In this document: positions 43,501 to 51,632 of the stretch, piece after piece | How the letters are laid out: each line of letters begins with the position of its first letter | Numbering within the stretch: the stretch's first letter is position 1 | NCBI RefSeq assembly: GCF_027533845.1 | Contig: NZ_JAPZVN010000007.1 | Location: 243,971 to 307,970 of the forward strand | DNA from: Streptomyces sp. RPT161 | Lineage (GTDB): Bacteria > Actinomycetota > Actinomycetes > Streptomycetales > Streptomycetaceae | Reading direction: 5' to 3' | DNA: 64,000 nt | Translations under genes and position numbers: made by a program | The notes under the pieces: model-generated | Told to the model about the DNA's origin: nothing | The model's database searches: none | Seen by the model: the letters and a program-made list of their open reading frames with translations, nothing else

Positions 43501-45191
43501 TACCCGACCAGGAGAGCGGCGAGGGCGAACCGCCGAACGCCTCGCTGCCCGCGCTGCGCGAGGCCTACCGCGCCGCGTCCCAGGTGTACGAGAAGGTGGG
43601 CGTCGGCGCCGACCTGCGCGCGGAGCAGGCGCGCGCGGAGAGCGATGAGAGCGCGGCGCTCGCCGAGTTGGACCGGCTGACCAACAAGGTCCGCACCCGC
43701 GCCGCCCAACTGCTCGAAGGCGCCGACGGCGCGGACGGCCCCTCCCGGCAGGCCGCCTCGGCCCGGGCCGAGGCGCTGGTGCAGCGGATCGAGTCGCGGG
43801 CCGGAGCCGCCAGTGAGCACTTGGGCCGGTTGCGCGGCGAGGCCGAGCGGCTGGCGCCGGGCGACGGCGAGGCGCACACCGAGCTGCCCGACGAACTGGT
43901 CCCGGAGGGCGCGGAGCACGCCCAGGCCCTGCTGCGCACGGTGACCGGCGAACTCGCCGACCGCTCCGAGGCGTTGGAAGCGGCCAGGGAGCGGCACGCC
44001 GAACTCCAGCGCGCACACCGTGCCGCCGAGGACGCGGCGGGCGGCTTCGACGAACTGGCCGCGCTGCTGCGTGATCTGCTGCGGGACAACGCCGCCCAGG
44101 ACAGCGGCGCGGAGGAGGAGCCGGAGCCGTACTCCGGCGGTCTTGAGCAGGCCCGGCAGGCGGCCGCCGAGGCACGCCGCGGGCTGCGCGGCTGCGCGGC
44201 CGACCTGTCGGCGGCCGAGGCGCAACTGCGTGAGGCCTGCGACCAGTTGGTGCGGCACGCCAACGCGACCCGCTACGAGCAGGTGCGCACGCCCGCGCGG
44301 CAGCAGATCCGTGAGCTGCCCGCCGGCGCGCTGCCCGAGCACGCCGCCGCCTGGGCCGCCGCGTTCGCGCCCCGGCTGCGGGTGCTCACCGATGAGCTGG
44401 AGCAGTTGGAACGCAACCGCGACAGCATCGTGGACCGGCTGCGCGGTCTGGTGGAGGCATCGCTGGCCACCCTTCGCTCCGCCCAGCGGCTGTCCCGGCT
44501 GCCGGAGGGGCTGGGGGAGTGGTCGGGCCAGGAGTTCCTGCGGATCCGCTTCGACGACCCGGACCAGGCCCAACTGGCCGAGCGGCTGGGCGAGGTGATC
44601 GACGAGGCCACCCGGGCGGCCGTGCGGAAGAACTCCGACCTGCGGCGGGACGGCATGAGCCTGCTGCTGCGCGGGGTACAGGCCGCGCTGGAGCCGCGCG
44701 GGGTCGCGGTGGAGATCCTCAAGCCGGACGCGGTGCTGCGCGCGGAGCGGGTGCCGGTCGGGCAGATGGGCGATGTGTTCTCCGGCGGCCAGCTGCTGAC
44801 CGCGGCGATCGCGCTGTACTGCACGATGGCGGCGCTGCGCAGCAACGACAGTGGACGGGACCGGCAGCGGCACGCGGGCACGCTGTTCCTGGACAACCCG
44901 ATCGGCCGGGCCAACGCGACCTATCTGCTGGAGCTGCAACGGGCGGTGGCTGACGCGCTCGGCGTGCAACTGATCTACACCACCGGCCTGTTCGACACCA
45001 CCGCGCTGGCCGAGTTCCCGCTGGTGGTGCGGCTACGCAATGACGCGGACCTGCGGGCGGGGCTGAAGTACATCAGTGTCGAGGAGCATCTGCGGCCCGG
45101 CCTGCCGCAGCAGGACCCGGACAGCGAACCGGTGCACGGCGAGATCACCGCCACCCGGATGTTCCGCCGCCCCTCGGAACAGCCGGTCTGA
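40551..45191 (+). CDS. SMC-type ATPase of MukB/MksB/JetC class
   Basis: A 1546-residue protein with the head-coil-hinge-coil-head plan of SMC proteins. The N-terminal half-head carries Walker A LENGGGKSVLLKL (residues 63-75), preceded by a Pro-rich insert at 31-58. Ala/Glu/Arg-rich coiled coils cover about 270-600 and 810-1320. A globular hinge-like segment lies at about 640-800 with PGWRYLAQAV and GVVVTDPDTY. The C-terminal half-head has the ABC signature FSGGQ (S1411-Q1414) and Walker B TLFLDNP (D1448), where Asn1449 stands in place of the usual catalytic Glu. Third gene of the kleisin-KITE-SMC operon; no JetD/MksG nuclease gene follows. Confidence 0.8.
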   Translation: MYELSRVRLYSIGPAGARYADTVLDLRGVGDPVPQPAPAQGQFFEDEPAGPPRRPAPAGVLFLENGGGKSVLLKLIFSVMLPGHRNTLGGASSGVLRKFLLADDCGHVALEWQHTITGELVVVGKVSEWRGRQVSSDPRKFAEAWYSFRPGPGLSLDSLPVAEAASVRPPAEGMSGARGRRRTMKGFRDALTEAGKVYPHLDVVWEEIHDRWNEHLGDLGLDPELFRYQREMNADEGEAAGLFAVKKDSDFTDLLLRAVTDTRDTDGLADLVHGFANKLGRRAELTAERDFTAGSLDHLERIVAGTEQRDRARGVHGQSERRTRELARRLSARAHQERGRAAALDQQVGDAARSVTDADAARARTALISAELAYRHASLSLAAAEKDAAALRRELVDARTLHAAWQAAEIVLRHRAAADRSARVAAAIREAERDAAPALAARAKAATDLVRALRAAADRAERQADEEEERSIALQAEADSAHRDATAAATGAQRARSEIGHLQQRLAEVEQETAEAVRAGWLDDAAPDADPARAALEASDAEKTAVAAWETARDAARAAADRAREAAAEEARAELAAARGTDALEAAESGQGAELRTAAALAAQPRLAELLGLEAPHAATAGIPAPRAGTPDDTAQGGAAGQALSVEELDRNAETLRELLGGSVAAAERQLFELRTSAAEDSRILAALGDGGLLPPSPDVLATVEYLGEHGVPALPGWRYLAQAVDPADHAAVLSTRPELVDGVVVTDPDTYQRARGILAEAALLPRSTVAVGTAAALLAPTPAGQAADDVFLVPPNPAMHDEQAADGERQALRQRAAARDEEIRALAARLGHDRELAARLDSWRASCPPGRLTELAAAVETARAAAGAAQQELAEARVRRAEADETAAEASRVRDERQEAAQRARRRADALAGLAFRLRERAAWQRRARELAEEAAEAEECAESCLARARSADEDRRAAQRAADDARRTVRALRAERAEIAGVPDQESGEGEPPNASLPALREAYRAASQVYEKVGVGADLRAEQARAESDESAALAELDRLTNKVRTRAAQLLEGADGADGPSRQAASARAEALVQRIESRAGAASEHLGRLRGEAERLAPGDGEAHTELPDELVPEGAEHAQALLRTVTGELADRSEALEAARERHAELQRAHRAAEDAAGGFDELAALLRDLLRDNAAQDSGAEEEPEPYSGGLEQARQAAAEARRGLRGCAADLSAAEAQLREACDQLVRHANATRYEQVRTPARQQIRELPAGALPEHAAAWAAAFAPRLRVLTDELEQLERNRDSIVDRLRGLVEASLATLRSAQRLSRLPEGLGEWSGQEFLRIRFDDPDQAQLAERLGEVIDEATRAAVRKNSDLRRDGMSLLLRGVQAALEPRGVAVEILKPDAVLRAERVPVGQMGDVFSGGQLLTAAIALYCTMAALRSNDSGRDRQRHAGTLFLDNPIGRANATYLLELQRAVADALGVQLIYTTGLFDTTALAEFPLVVRLRNDADLRAGLKYISVEEHLRPGLPQQDPDSEPVHGEITATRMFRRPSEQPV

Positions 45192-45273
45192 GCGAGGGCT
45201 GTGGTGGTGCGCCGCCGGTCTTCCGCCACGGCGGCGGCGCGCCACCGCGTCCGAGTCGACCGGCGGCCGGAGC

Positions 45274-45711
45274 TCACCGCAGTCCGGCAACCCGTCGCCG
45301 GGCGGGCCCCCGCACCTTGCCGACCCCCCGCCGGGCAGGCGAACCGCGCCGCAGGCGGCGCGGCCGGGCCGCGGTGCTGGGGCTGGACAGCACCCCGTGC
45401 CGCTGGTTCCACACCTGGCGCGTCACCCATACGTCCAGCACCGCCCAGGTGGCGACGACGGTGCTGACCACCGTGCACAGCAGGGCGGGTGCCGTGATCC
45501 ACGTGCCCGCCGCCGCGCCGAGCATGGCGACCATCGCCTCGATCAGGGTCACGGAGGCGATCAGCACCGCGCGCACCGCGGAGGCGCGTACCGGATCGGG
45601 CATGCGGGGCCTGCCGACGGGCTCCTCGGTCCACAGGGTGGCGTCGCTGAGCGGCGGCTCGTCGTAACCGCGGTCGGTGTCCGCGGCGTTGCGCTGTGAT
45701 TGGGCGTCCAT
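45274..45711 (-). CDS. small hypothetical membrane protein
   Basis: A 145-residue protein with an acidic N-terminal tail and two adjacent transmembrane helices (about residues 45-70 and 73-92). An extremely Arg-rich tail (about 105-145) should stay in the cytoplasm and could contact nucleic acid or lipid heads. ATG 45711 begins MDAQSQRNA; upstream codons are possible but less likely. It is convergent with the SMC gene and divergent from the conservon. Unrecognised; function unknown. Confidence 0.55.
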   Translation of the reverse strand: MDAQSQRNAADTDRGYDEPPLSDATLWTEEPVGRPRMPDPVRASAVRAVLIASVTLIEAMVAMLGAAAGTWITAPALLCTVVSTVVATWAVLDVWVTRQVWNQRHGVLSSPSTAARPRRLRRGSPARRGVGKVRGPARRRVAGLR

Positions 45712-46039
45712 GGCGTTGTGCTCCCCTCGGGGACACACACCCCCGACCCCTTGTTGCTTGCCCGGATCGTCATGGTGTATTCGGCGTATTTCGGGGGGCT
45801 GTCTCTCCGTACTGAGGCACGATCGGCGGGGCCCTGTGGTTCCCGTGGGAAGCGAGGAAATTCACCTGCGAGAACCGGTCAGAGCAAAACTGCCGGTAAC
45901 CGATCAAACTAGGGCGTTGTGGTTGGCTTGCCGAACTCAAATGTGCAGACTGGTTTTCGAGTTGGTCATCGCACAGTAGTAGGCTCGCGCCGTTTAACGG
46001 ACTACTAACCCCTGCCCAGGGGTCGACGTTGGGGAGGCC
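45712..46039. promoter_or_regulatory. conservon promoter region (328 nt)
   Basis: No gene seen. It is AT-richer than its surroundings between about 45880 and 46000, as expected for a promoter. A perfect hairpin ACCCCTG-CC-CAGGGGT at 46007-46022 lies just before the ribosome site GGGGAGG of cvnA. The imperfect palindrome CCGTTTAACGG lies about 15 nt before it. The hairpin may affect cvnA translation. Confidence 0.4.
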
Positions 46040-48625
46040 ATGCGCTTTCGCGGGAAATCGATCCGTCGGAAGATCGTGGCACTGCTCCTGGTGCCGCTGG
46101 TGTCCCTGATCGGCATCTGGGCGTTCGCGGCCCTGATCACCGGGCGAGGGGTGTTCGGCCTGCTGGACGTCAAGGACGTCACCAACAAGATCGGTTACCC
46201 GGTCGAGAACACCATCGAGGAGCTGTCCACCGAACGGCGTGCCGCTCTGGTCTACCTCGCCGACCCACGCAACTCGCAGTCCGAGCAGAACCTGCGCTCC
46301 GCCGAGTCCGACACCGACAAGTCGGTCTCCCAGATGCGCGCCAACGCCGGTGACGCCACACTGCGCGGCAAGCTGGACACGGCCTCACGGCAGCGCCTGG
46401 ACGCCCTCGTCAAGCAGGCGGGCGAACTCGACGGCCTGCGCCGTCAGATCTCCGACGGGCGGATCAGCCGCGCCGACGCCTTCACCGCGTACAACGACGT
46501 GGTCGAGCCGTACTACGACTTCTTCCTCGGCCTCAACGCGCTGCAGAACGTCCAACTCGACCGCCAGTCACGGGTGTTGACAGAGCTGTCCGAGGCGCGG
46601 GACGCCATCTCCCGGGAGGACGCGCTGTTCTCCGCCGCGCAGGTGGCCGGGCGGATGAGCCGCGCCGAGCAGCGCGGGTTCGGCGACGCGGTCGCCGAAC
46701 AGCGCGAGGTGTACGCCAAGTACCCCCAGCTGCTGCCCGACGCGGACCGCGCCCTGTTCGACAACTACTGGCGCAGCAGTACCGGCGTCGCCCTGCACAA
46801 CGCCGAGGAGCAGATCCTCAACGCCGACCCCGCGGTGGCGCCCGACAAGGTCAGCCCGCAGACCTGGCAGAACACCACCTCCTCGGTGCTCAGCGACCTG
46901 TCGACGCTGGACCGCCAGGCGACGGAGCACTACAAGCAGCGCGTCAAGCCCTACGCGGTGGGCGTGCTGGTCCGGGCGGGCATCGCGGGCGGCTTCGGTC
47001 TGCTGGCCGTCATCGTCTCGGTGGCCGTCTCCCTGCGCATCGGCCGCGGCCTGGCCCGAGACCTGTCCGCGCTGCGCAAGGAGGCGCAGGAGGCCTCCGG
47101 AACCAGGCTGCCGCGCGTGATGCGCCGGCTCGCCGCGGGCGAGGAGGTCGACGTCGAGACCGAGGCGCCCCGCCTCGACTACCCGGACGACGAGATGGGC
47201 CAGGTCGGCCGGGCGCTGAACACCCTGCAGCGGGCCGCGGTCGAAGCCGCCGTACGGCAGGCCGACATGCGGCGCGGGGTCTCCGACGTTTTCGTCAACC
47301 TCGCCCGCCGCAACCAGGTGCTGCTGCACCGGCAGTTGGCCCTGCTGGACACCATGGAGCGGCGAACCGAGGACGCCGAGGAACTCGCCGACCTGTTCAG
47401 GCTGGACCACATGACCACCCGTATGCGCCGCCACGCCGAGGGCCTGGTGATCCTCTCCGGCTCCGCGCCGTCCCGGCAGTGGCGCAAGCCGGTGCGGCTG
47501 ATGGACGTGGTGCGTGCCGCGGTCGCCGAGGTCGAGGACTACGAGCGGGTCGAGGTGCGCCGGCTGCCCCGGCTCGCGGTGGTCGGCGCGGCGGTCGCGG
47601 ACCTCACCCACCTGCTCGCCGAACTGGTGGAGAACGCCACGGTGTTCTCACCCCCGCACACCACCGTCCAGGTGCACGGCGAGCGGGTCGCCAACGGCTT
47701 CGTGTTGGAGATCGACGACCGCGGCCTGGGCATGACGCCCGACGCGCTGCTCGACGCCAATCTGCGACTGGCCGAGACGCCCGAGTTCGAACTGTCCGAC
47801 ACCGACCGTCTCGGACTGTTCGTGGTCAGCCGCCTCGCCCAACGCCAGGGCGTGCGGGTCTCCCTGCGGCAGTCCCCGTACGGCGGCACCACCGCCGTGG
47901 TGCTCATCCCCACCGCACTGCTCACCGACGCCGAGGACGCGGCCGGCACCGGGGAGCAGCCCGTGCCCGGCGCGATCGCCCGGCTCGCCGCACCGCCCGC
48001 GCAGCCGCGGTTCGACGGCGAACTCCCGGACGAGATCGCCGTGCCGGTACCTGGTGAGCCCAACGAGGAGGCGTTCCGCGAGTGGGGCATCCTCCCCGCC
48101 GCGGCGACCGACGGCGACCTTCCGGCGGCCCGCCCCGTGGAAGGCGCGGACGTCGCCGAGCAGCACCAGCAGGCCGCTGACCCGGCCGAACGCAAGCGTG
48201 ACGAGGCGGACGAGGGCAAGCCGACACCGCTGCCGCGCCGCCGTAGGACCCCGGTGCTCGTCGCTGACCGCGGCCGCACCCTGGGCCCGGCCCGGCCCCG
48301 CCCCGAACCGGCCGCCACCAACAGGCCGGAACCCGCCGCCGACATGCCCGCGCCCACCGCGCTACCGCGCCGGGTGCGCCAGGCCAGTCTGGCGCCGCAG
48401 CTGCGCGAGGACGACACCGGACCGCGGCCGCGACCCGCGGAGACCGACGACACCGCGCGGGCGGCATACGATCGCGATGCCGACGAGGTGCGCTCCCGGA
48501 TGGCCTCGCTCCAGCGCGGCTGGCAGCGCGGTCGCGCGGAAGCCGACGACAGCAGCCTTCCGGACCGCACCGACGGCCGGAGCGGGAACGAAGCAGGAAC
48601 GACATCGGAGGGGGACGGTCGATGA
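46040..48625 (+). CDS. cvnA: conservon sensor protein CvnA (nitrate-sensor-like histidine kinase)
   Basis: An 861-residue membrane-bound sensor. Transmembrane helix 1 is at about residues 13-38 and helix 2 at about 311-332. Between them is a 270-residue extracellular nitrate/indole-type helical domain. After a HAMP-like segment and the conserved VFVNLARRNQVLLHRQL comes an ATPase domain with the N-box ELVENAT, G1 IDDRGLGM and the GLFVVSRLAQRQG/SPYGGTTAVVLIP boxes. The last 220 residues are Pro, Arg and Ala rich and likely disordered. Conservons act like membrane-anchored, G-protein-coupled-type switches in Streptomyces. ATG 46040 follows GGGGAGG; the stop overlaps cvnB. Confidence 0.9.
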   Translation: MRFRGKSIRRKIVALLLVPLVSLIGIWAFAALITGRGVFGLLDVKDVTNKIGYPVENTIEELSTERRAALVYLADPRNSQSEQNLRSAESDTDKSVSQMRANAGDATLRGKLDTASRQRLDALVKQAGELDGLRRQISDGRISRADAFTAYNDVVEPYYDFFLGLNALQNVQLDRQSRVLTELSEARDAISREDALFSAAQVAGRMSRAEQRGFGDAVAEQREVYAKYPQLLPDADRALFDNYWRSSTGVALHNAEEQILNADPAVAPDKVSPQTWQNTTSSVLSDLSTLDRQATEHYKQRVKPYAVGVLVRAGIAGGFGLLAVIVSVAVSLRIGRGLARDLSALRKEAQEASGTRLPRVMRRLAAGEEVDVETEAPRLDYPDDEMGQVGRALNTLQRAAVEAAVRQADMRRGVSDVFVNLARRNQVLLHRQLALLDTMERRTEDAEELADLFRLDHMTTRMRRHAEGLVILSGSAPSRQWRKPVRLMDVVRAAVAEVEDYERVEVRRLPRLAVVGAAVADLTHLLAELVENATVFSPPHTTVQVHGERVANGFVLEIDDRGLGMTPDALLDANLRLAETPEFELSDTDRLGLFVVSRLAQRQGVRVSLRQSPYGGTTAVVLIPTALLTDAEDAAGTGEQPVPGAIARLAAPPAQPRFDGELPDEIAVPVPGEPNEEAFREWGILPAAATDGDLPAARPVEGADVAEQHQQAADPAERKRDEADEGKPTPLPRRRRTPVLVADRGRTLGPARPRPEPAATNRPEPAADMPAPTALPRRVRQASLAPQLREDDTGPRPRPAETDDTARAAYDRDADEVRSRMASLQRGWQRGRAEADDSSLPDRTDGRSGNEAGTTSEGDGR

Positions 48626-49026
48626 CCGCACCAACAAGCCCGACAGGCGATCTCAACTGGCTCCTGGACGAACTGGTCGGGCGCGTGTCCAGCATCCGCA
48701 AGGCGCTGGTGCTCTCCGGGGACGGACTGGCGACCGGCGCCTCCAAGGACCTGTCCCGCGAGGACTCCGAGCACCTGGCCGCCGTGGCCTCCGGCTTCCA
48801 CAGCCTCGCCAAGGGCGTCGGACGGCACTTCGACGCGGGCCAGGTGCGGCAGACCATGGTCGAGCTGGACCAGGCCTTCCTCTTCGTCACCGCCGCCGGT
48901 GACGGCAGTTGCCTCGCCGTGCTCGCCGACGCCGACTCCGACGTCGGCCTCGTCGCGTACGAGATGGCGCTGCTGGTCAAGCGTGTCGGCGCGCACCTGG
49001 GCACCGCGCCGCGCGTCACGGGTTGA
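48622..49026 (+). CDS. cvnB: conservon protein CvnB (roadblock/LC7 domain)
   Basis: A 134-residue roadblock/LC7-fold protein with LNWLLDELVGRVSSIRKALVLSGDGLA at the start and the central SEHLAAVASGFHSLAKGVG. This fold acts as a GTPase-activating or scaffold subunit for small Ras-like GTPases, here CvnD. The ATG overlaps the cvnA stop (ATGA). Only 9 nt separate its stop from cvnC. Confidence 0.92.
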   Translation: MTAPTSPTGDLNWLLDELVGRVSSIRKALVLSGDGLATGASKDLSREDSEHLAAVASGFHSLAKGVGRHFDAGQVRQTMVELDQAFLFVTAAGDGSCLAVLADADSDVGLVAYEMALLVKRVGAHLGTAPRVTG

Positions 49027-49035
49027 TGGAGTGCC

Positions 49036-49434
49036 ATGAGTTCCGAAGCGGACCGGTGGTACGACGACGCGGCGGGGCCGGTGGTGCGGCCGTACGCCAT
49101 GACGCGGGGCCGTACCAGCCATGCCGCCGAGGTCCGGCTCGACCTGATCGCCCTGGTGTTCACCGACGAACACCCCGACGAGGCTGACCAGGCGGGCGAA
49201 CTCGACCACACCCTGTCGCCCGAGCACCTCGACATCCTCGCCACGTGCCGGACCGAGCCCACCTCCGTCGCCGAACTGGCGGCGGAGCTGGACCTTCCGG
49301 TGGGGGTGGTGCGGGTGCTCATCGGTGATCTGCTCGAAGCCGGACTGGTCCGTGTCACCCGCCCGGTACCCCCGGCGGAGTTGCCGGACGAGAGCCTGCT
49401 CCGCGAGGTGATCAACGGGCTTCGGGCGCTGTGA
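49036..49434 (+). CDS. cvnC: conservon protein CvnC (DUF742)
   Basis: A 132-residue DUF742 protein. It opens with VVRPYAMTRGRTSHA and has a winged-helix-like segment with SPEHLDILATCRTEPTSVAELAAELDLPVGVVRVLIGDL and the terminal LLREVINGLRAL. DUF742 proteins associate with CvnB and CvnD on the sensor. It starts at ATG 49036. A strong hairpin follows 18 nt after the stop, which is unusual because cvnD normally comes next. Confidence 0.9.
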   Translation: MSSEADRWYDDAAGPVVRPYAMTRGRTSHAAEVRLDLIALVFTDEHPDEADQAGELDHTLSPEHLDILATCRTEPTSVAELAAELDLPVGVVRVLIGDLLEAGLVRVTRPVPPAELPDESLLREVINGLRAL

Positions 49435-49452
49435 CGGCGCCTACCGGCCCCG

Positions 49453-49486
49453 GTTCGGCGCCGCGCACAGCCGCGCGGTGCCGAAC
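49453..49486 (+). terminator. terminator after cvnC
   Basis: Arms GTTCGGC-g-CCGCGC and GCGCGG-t-GCCGAAC (49453-49466 and 49473-49486) form a 13-bp stem interrupted by one mismatch, with a 6-nt loop. It is well placed to end the cvnABC transcript. The 276 nt that follow, up to 49762, hold nothing I can assign. Confidence 0.6.
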
Positions 49487-49762
49487 TCCGCGCCCGGCGC
49501 GCTGACTTGAGGGGGCCGTCAGCCACAGCCATGTGGCCGTGACGTCGGTCAGTGAGGGCGCCCGCGCCGCCCCGGACCGCCCGGCCGCCCCGACCGGTGC
49601 GGCCGACGGCAGCGCGCCAGGATCGCAGCCACCCGGGACCGGGCGCACGGCGGGCACCGATGCCGCGGCAGTCCGGGGAAGCCCCCGGCGGATGCGGCAG
49701 CCCCAGCAGTGACAGGGCCGCCAACTCCGCTGCGGCCCAGGGCCGTTGGCCCGCGGCGCGGA

Positions 49763-50284
49763 TCACCCGCCGTCCCCGCGCCACCCGCCGACCGGACGCC
49801 GGGCCACGGCCAGGGAGCCGCCGACGAAGGCCAGCAGCATGCCCAGGAGGAACCCGCCGAGGTCGGCCAGCGGATAGGAGACCACGCCGAGCGCGATGAC
49901 CAGCCAACCGCTGTACGCCGCCCGCCCGGGCCTGGACCACATGTGCACCGCGCACGCCCCCAGCAGCACCGCTAGGATCACCGACGCCGCGCCCTTGGGG
50001 TTGAACAGCCCGGCTGTGACGGACCAGGAGGCCAGTCGCATCCCGTCGACGTTCAGGGTCTGTGCCCGCTGCCCGTAGCCGCCGTGCGTCCCGGTGACGC
50101 CCGGCGCGGCGTTGAGCATGGCGGCGTCACGGCCCAGCTCCACCGAGCCGAAGTACAGGTCACCGTCGAGCTGTTGCGGGTCGAGTACCAGGTCGCTGGC
50201 GGTGACCGGGGTCCGGCCGGTGCCAACATCAGGGTGATCGCGCCGAACGGGGGTATGCGCCACCGCCGACTGGCACAGGTCCAC
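49763..50284 (-). pseudogene. decayed DUF6230 / DUF6114 fusion remnant
   Basis: The frame encodes the C-terminal part of a DUF6230 secreted protein (DLCQSA, then LDGDLYFGSVELGRDAAMLNAAPGVTG and ASWSVTAG). This is joined to the C-terminal membrane half of a DUF6114 protein (ASVILAVLLGACAVHMW and LADLGGFLLGMLLAFVGG). The signal-peptide half of DUF6230 and the first half of DUF6114 are missing. Between HTP and TPVTASDL the expected PFGAITLMLAPAG is found in another frame, implying two compensating indels about 35 nt apart, one in a CCCCC run near 50240. In intact loci the two families are separate adjacent genes. It could instead be an expressed fusion. Confidence 0.55.
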
Positions 50285-50582
50285 CCGCGGCGCTGCGGAT
50301 GCCCGCCACTGCCACCGCGTGGCGCACTCCCTCCCTTGATCATCCCCGGAGCCCTGCCCTCACCGGGTTGCCCACGCCATCCATGCTCAACTGGCCGTGC
50401 GCGATGCGCCGTTCGCCAGCCGTAAGGTTCCGCCGTGGCCGCCGAGAGGCGGTGCTGAGAGCGCTCACAGACTCGGTCGCCCGCGCAGGTGAGCGGAGCC
50501 CCAAAAGTGTTTGCAACCGCTGGCATAACGATCCAGGTCATGCCCTGTGCGGAGGTCCGGGTTCGCCCTATGCTCCGGAACC

Positions 50583-51536
50583 ATGCCGATATTTGGTTCT
50601 CGTCGTAGCGTGACCCCTCGTCTGGCGCCCGAGCTCGATGACTCAAAACTCGGCAAAGTGCGCAAACAGCTGGAATCCCCGGCAATGCCCGGTATGACCG
50701 ACATTCGGGTTGACCTTGTGGCGGACTTGCTGGAGGAGCCGGGCGACGACTGGGACCGACGTACGCACCGGATGATGGTGCTCGCCTCCGTGGCGCCTCC
50801 CAACCTCACCCGCAGCTGGGTGCGGCGGCAGCCGAACAGCGCCGACGCGCTGCTGTTCCGGGCCTGGGCCGACCTCGTACAGGGCCGCAGGGACGGTGGG
50901 CTGGCGGATCCGCAGGAGACCGTCGACGCCTGCTACAGCGCCGCCGAGCTGAGACCCGAGGACCCGGGGCCCTGGCTCGCGTTGCTGCGCGCGCTACGGC
51001 TGCTGGGTCGCCCCACCCAGGAGGTGTTCCCGGTGTGGCGCGAGGTCACCGTCCGCGACGCCTGGCACCGCGAGGCATACCTCCAGATGCTCGGCTACCT
51101 CTCGCCGGAGGAGTGCGGCTCGCACACCCAGGTGCTGGACTTCCTCGACGCCACCCGCGCCGGAATGCCGTCCAACGCCCCTGCCGTCGGCGTGGAGTTG
51201 GTGGCGATGGTCGACCGCTACTGGCGGGCCGTCTCGGCGGGCGGCGTGGACGCACTGATGGCCGCGCGGCTGTGGACCCAGCCGCCGGCCGCCGCCGCGC
51301 TGGACCGGGCGGCCACCGACTGGCCCCGACCCGGGTTCCTGCGGCACGCCGCCGCGCTGGCCGACCTGAACACCCTGGCGTACGGGCTGGTGCACGCCAA
51401 GCGCGTCCCCGAGGCGGGCCCGGCGTTCCAGCTGATCGGCGGCACCGTCACCGCCTTCCCCTGGAAGCTCGACGGGGACCCGATCAAGCAGTTCGGCCAC
51501 TGGCAGGCACAGGCACAGGCACAGGCGCGGCGCTGA
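50583..51536 (+). CDS. conserved hypothetical protein with TPR-like helices, between cvnC and cvnD
   Basis: A 317-residue soluble helical protein that I recognise only as a conserved streptomycete hypothetical. Its body reads as helix-pair repeats (RRQPNSADALLFRAWADLV, DACYSAAELRPEDPGPWLALLRALR, REAYLQMLGYLSPEECG), similar to TPRs, and it ends with a run of Gln-Ala repeats. ATG 50583 begins MPIFGSRRSVTPRL. It occupies its own transcription unit, 96 nt before cvnD. Location inside a conservon suggests a signalling link, but no motif supports a specific role. Confidence 0.65.
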   Translation: MPIFGSRRSVTPRLAPELDDSKLGKVRKQLESPAMPGMTDIRVDLVADLLEEPGDDWDRRTHRMMVLASVAPPNLTRSWVRRQPNSADALLFRAWADLVQGRRDGGLADPQETVDACYSAAELRPEDPGPWLALLRALRLLGRPTQEVFPVWREVTVRDAWHREAYLQMLGYLSPEECGSHTQVLDFLDATRAGMPSNAPAVGVELVAMVDRYWRAVSAGGVDALMAARLWTQPPAAAALDRAATDWPRPGFLRHAAALADLNTLAYGLVHAKRVPEAGPAFQLIGGTVTAFPWKLDGDPIKQFGHWQAQAQAQARR

Positions 51537-51632
51537 CCGCGGCGCTGGCAGGGGGGCTTCGACCGCGGAACTCCCGTGGGCCGCTAGAGTCTTCAACACA
51601 CTTGCACGGACGGCAACCTGGAGAAGAGATCA

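Noticed and set aside
45192..45740. JetD/MksG-type nuclease at the end of the condensin operon
   Set aside because: The only gene here is a 145-residue opposite-strand membrane protein; no topoisomerase-VI/Toprim motif is visible.
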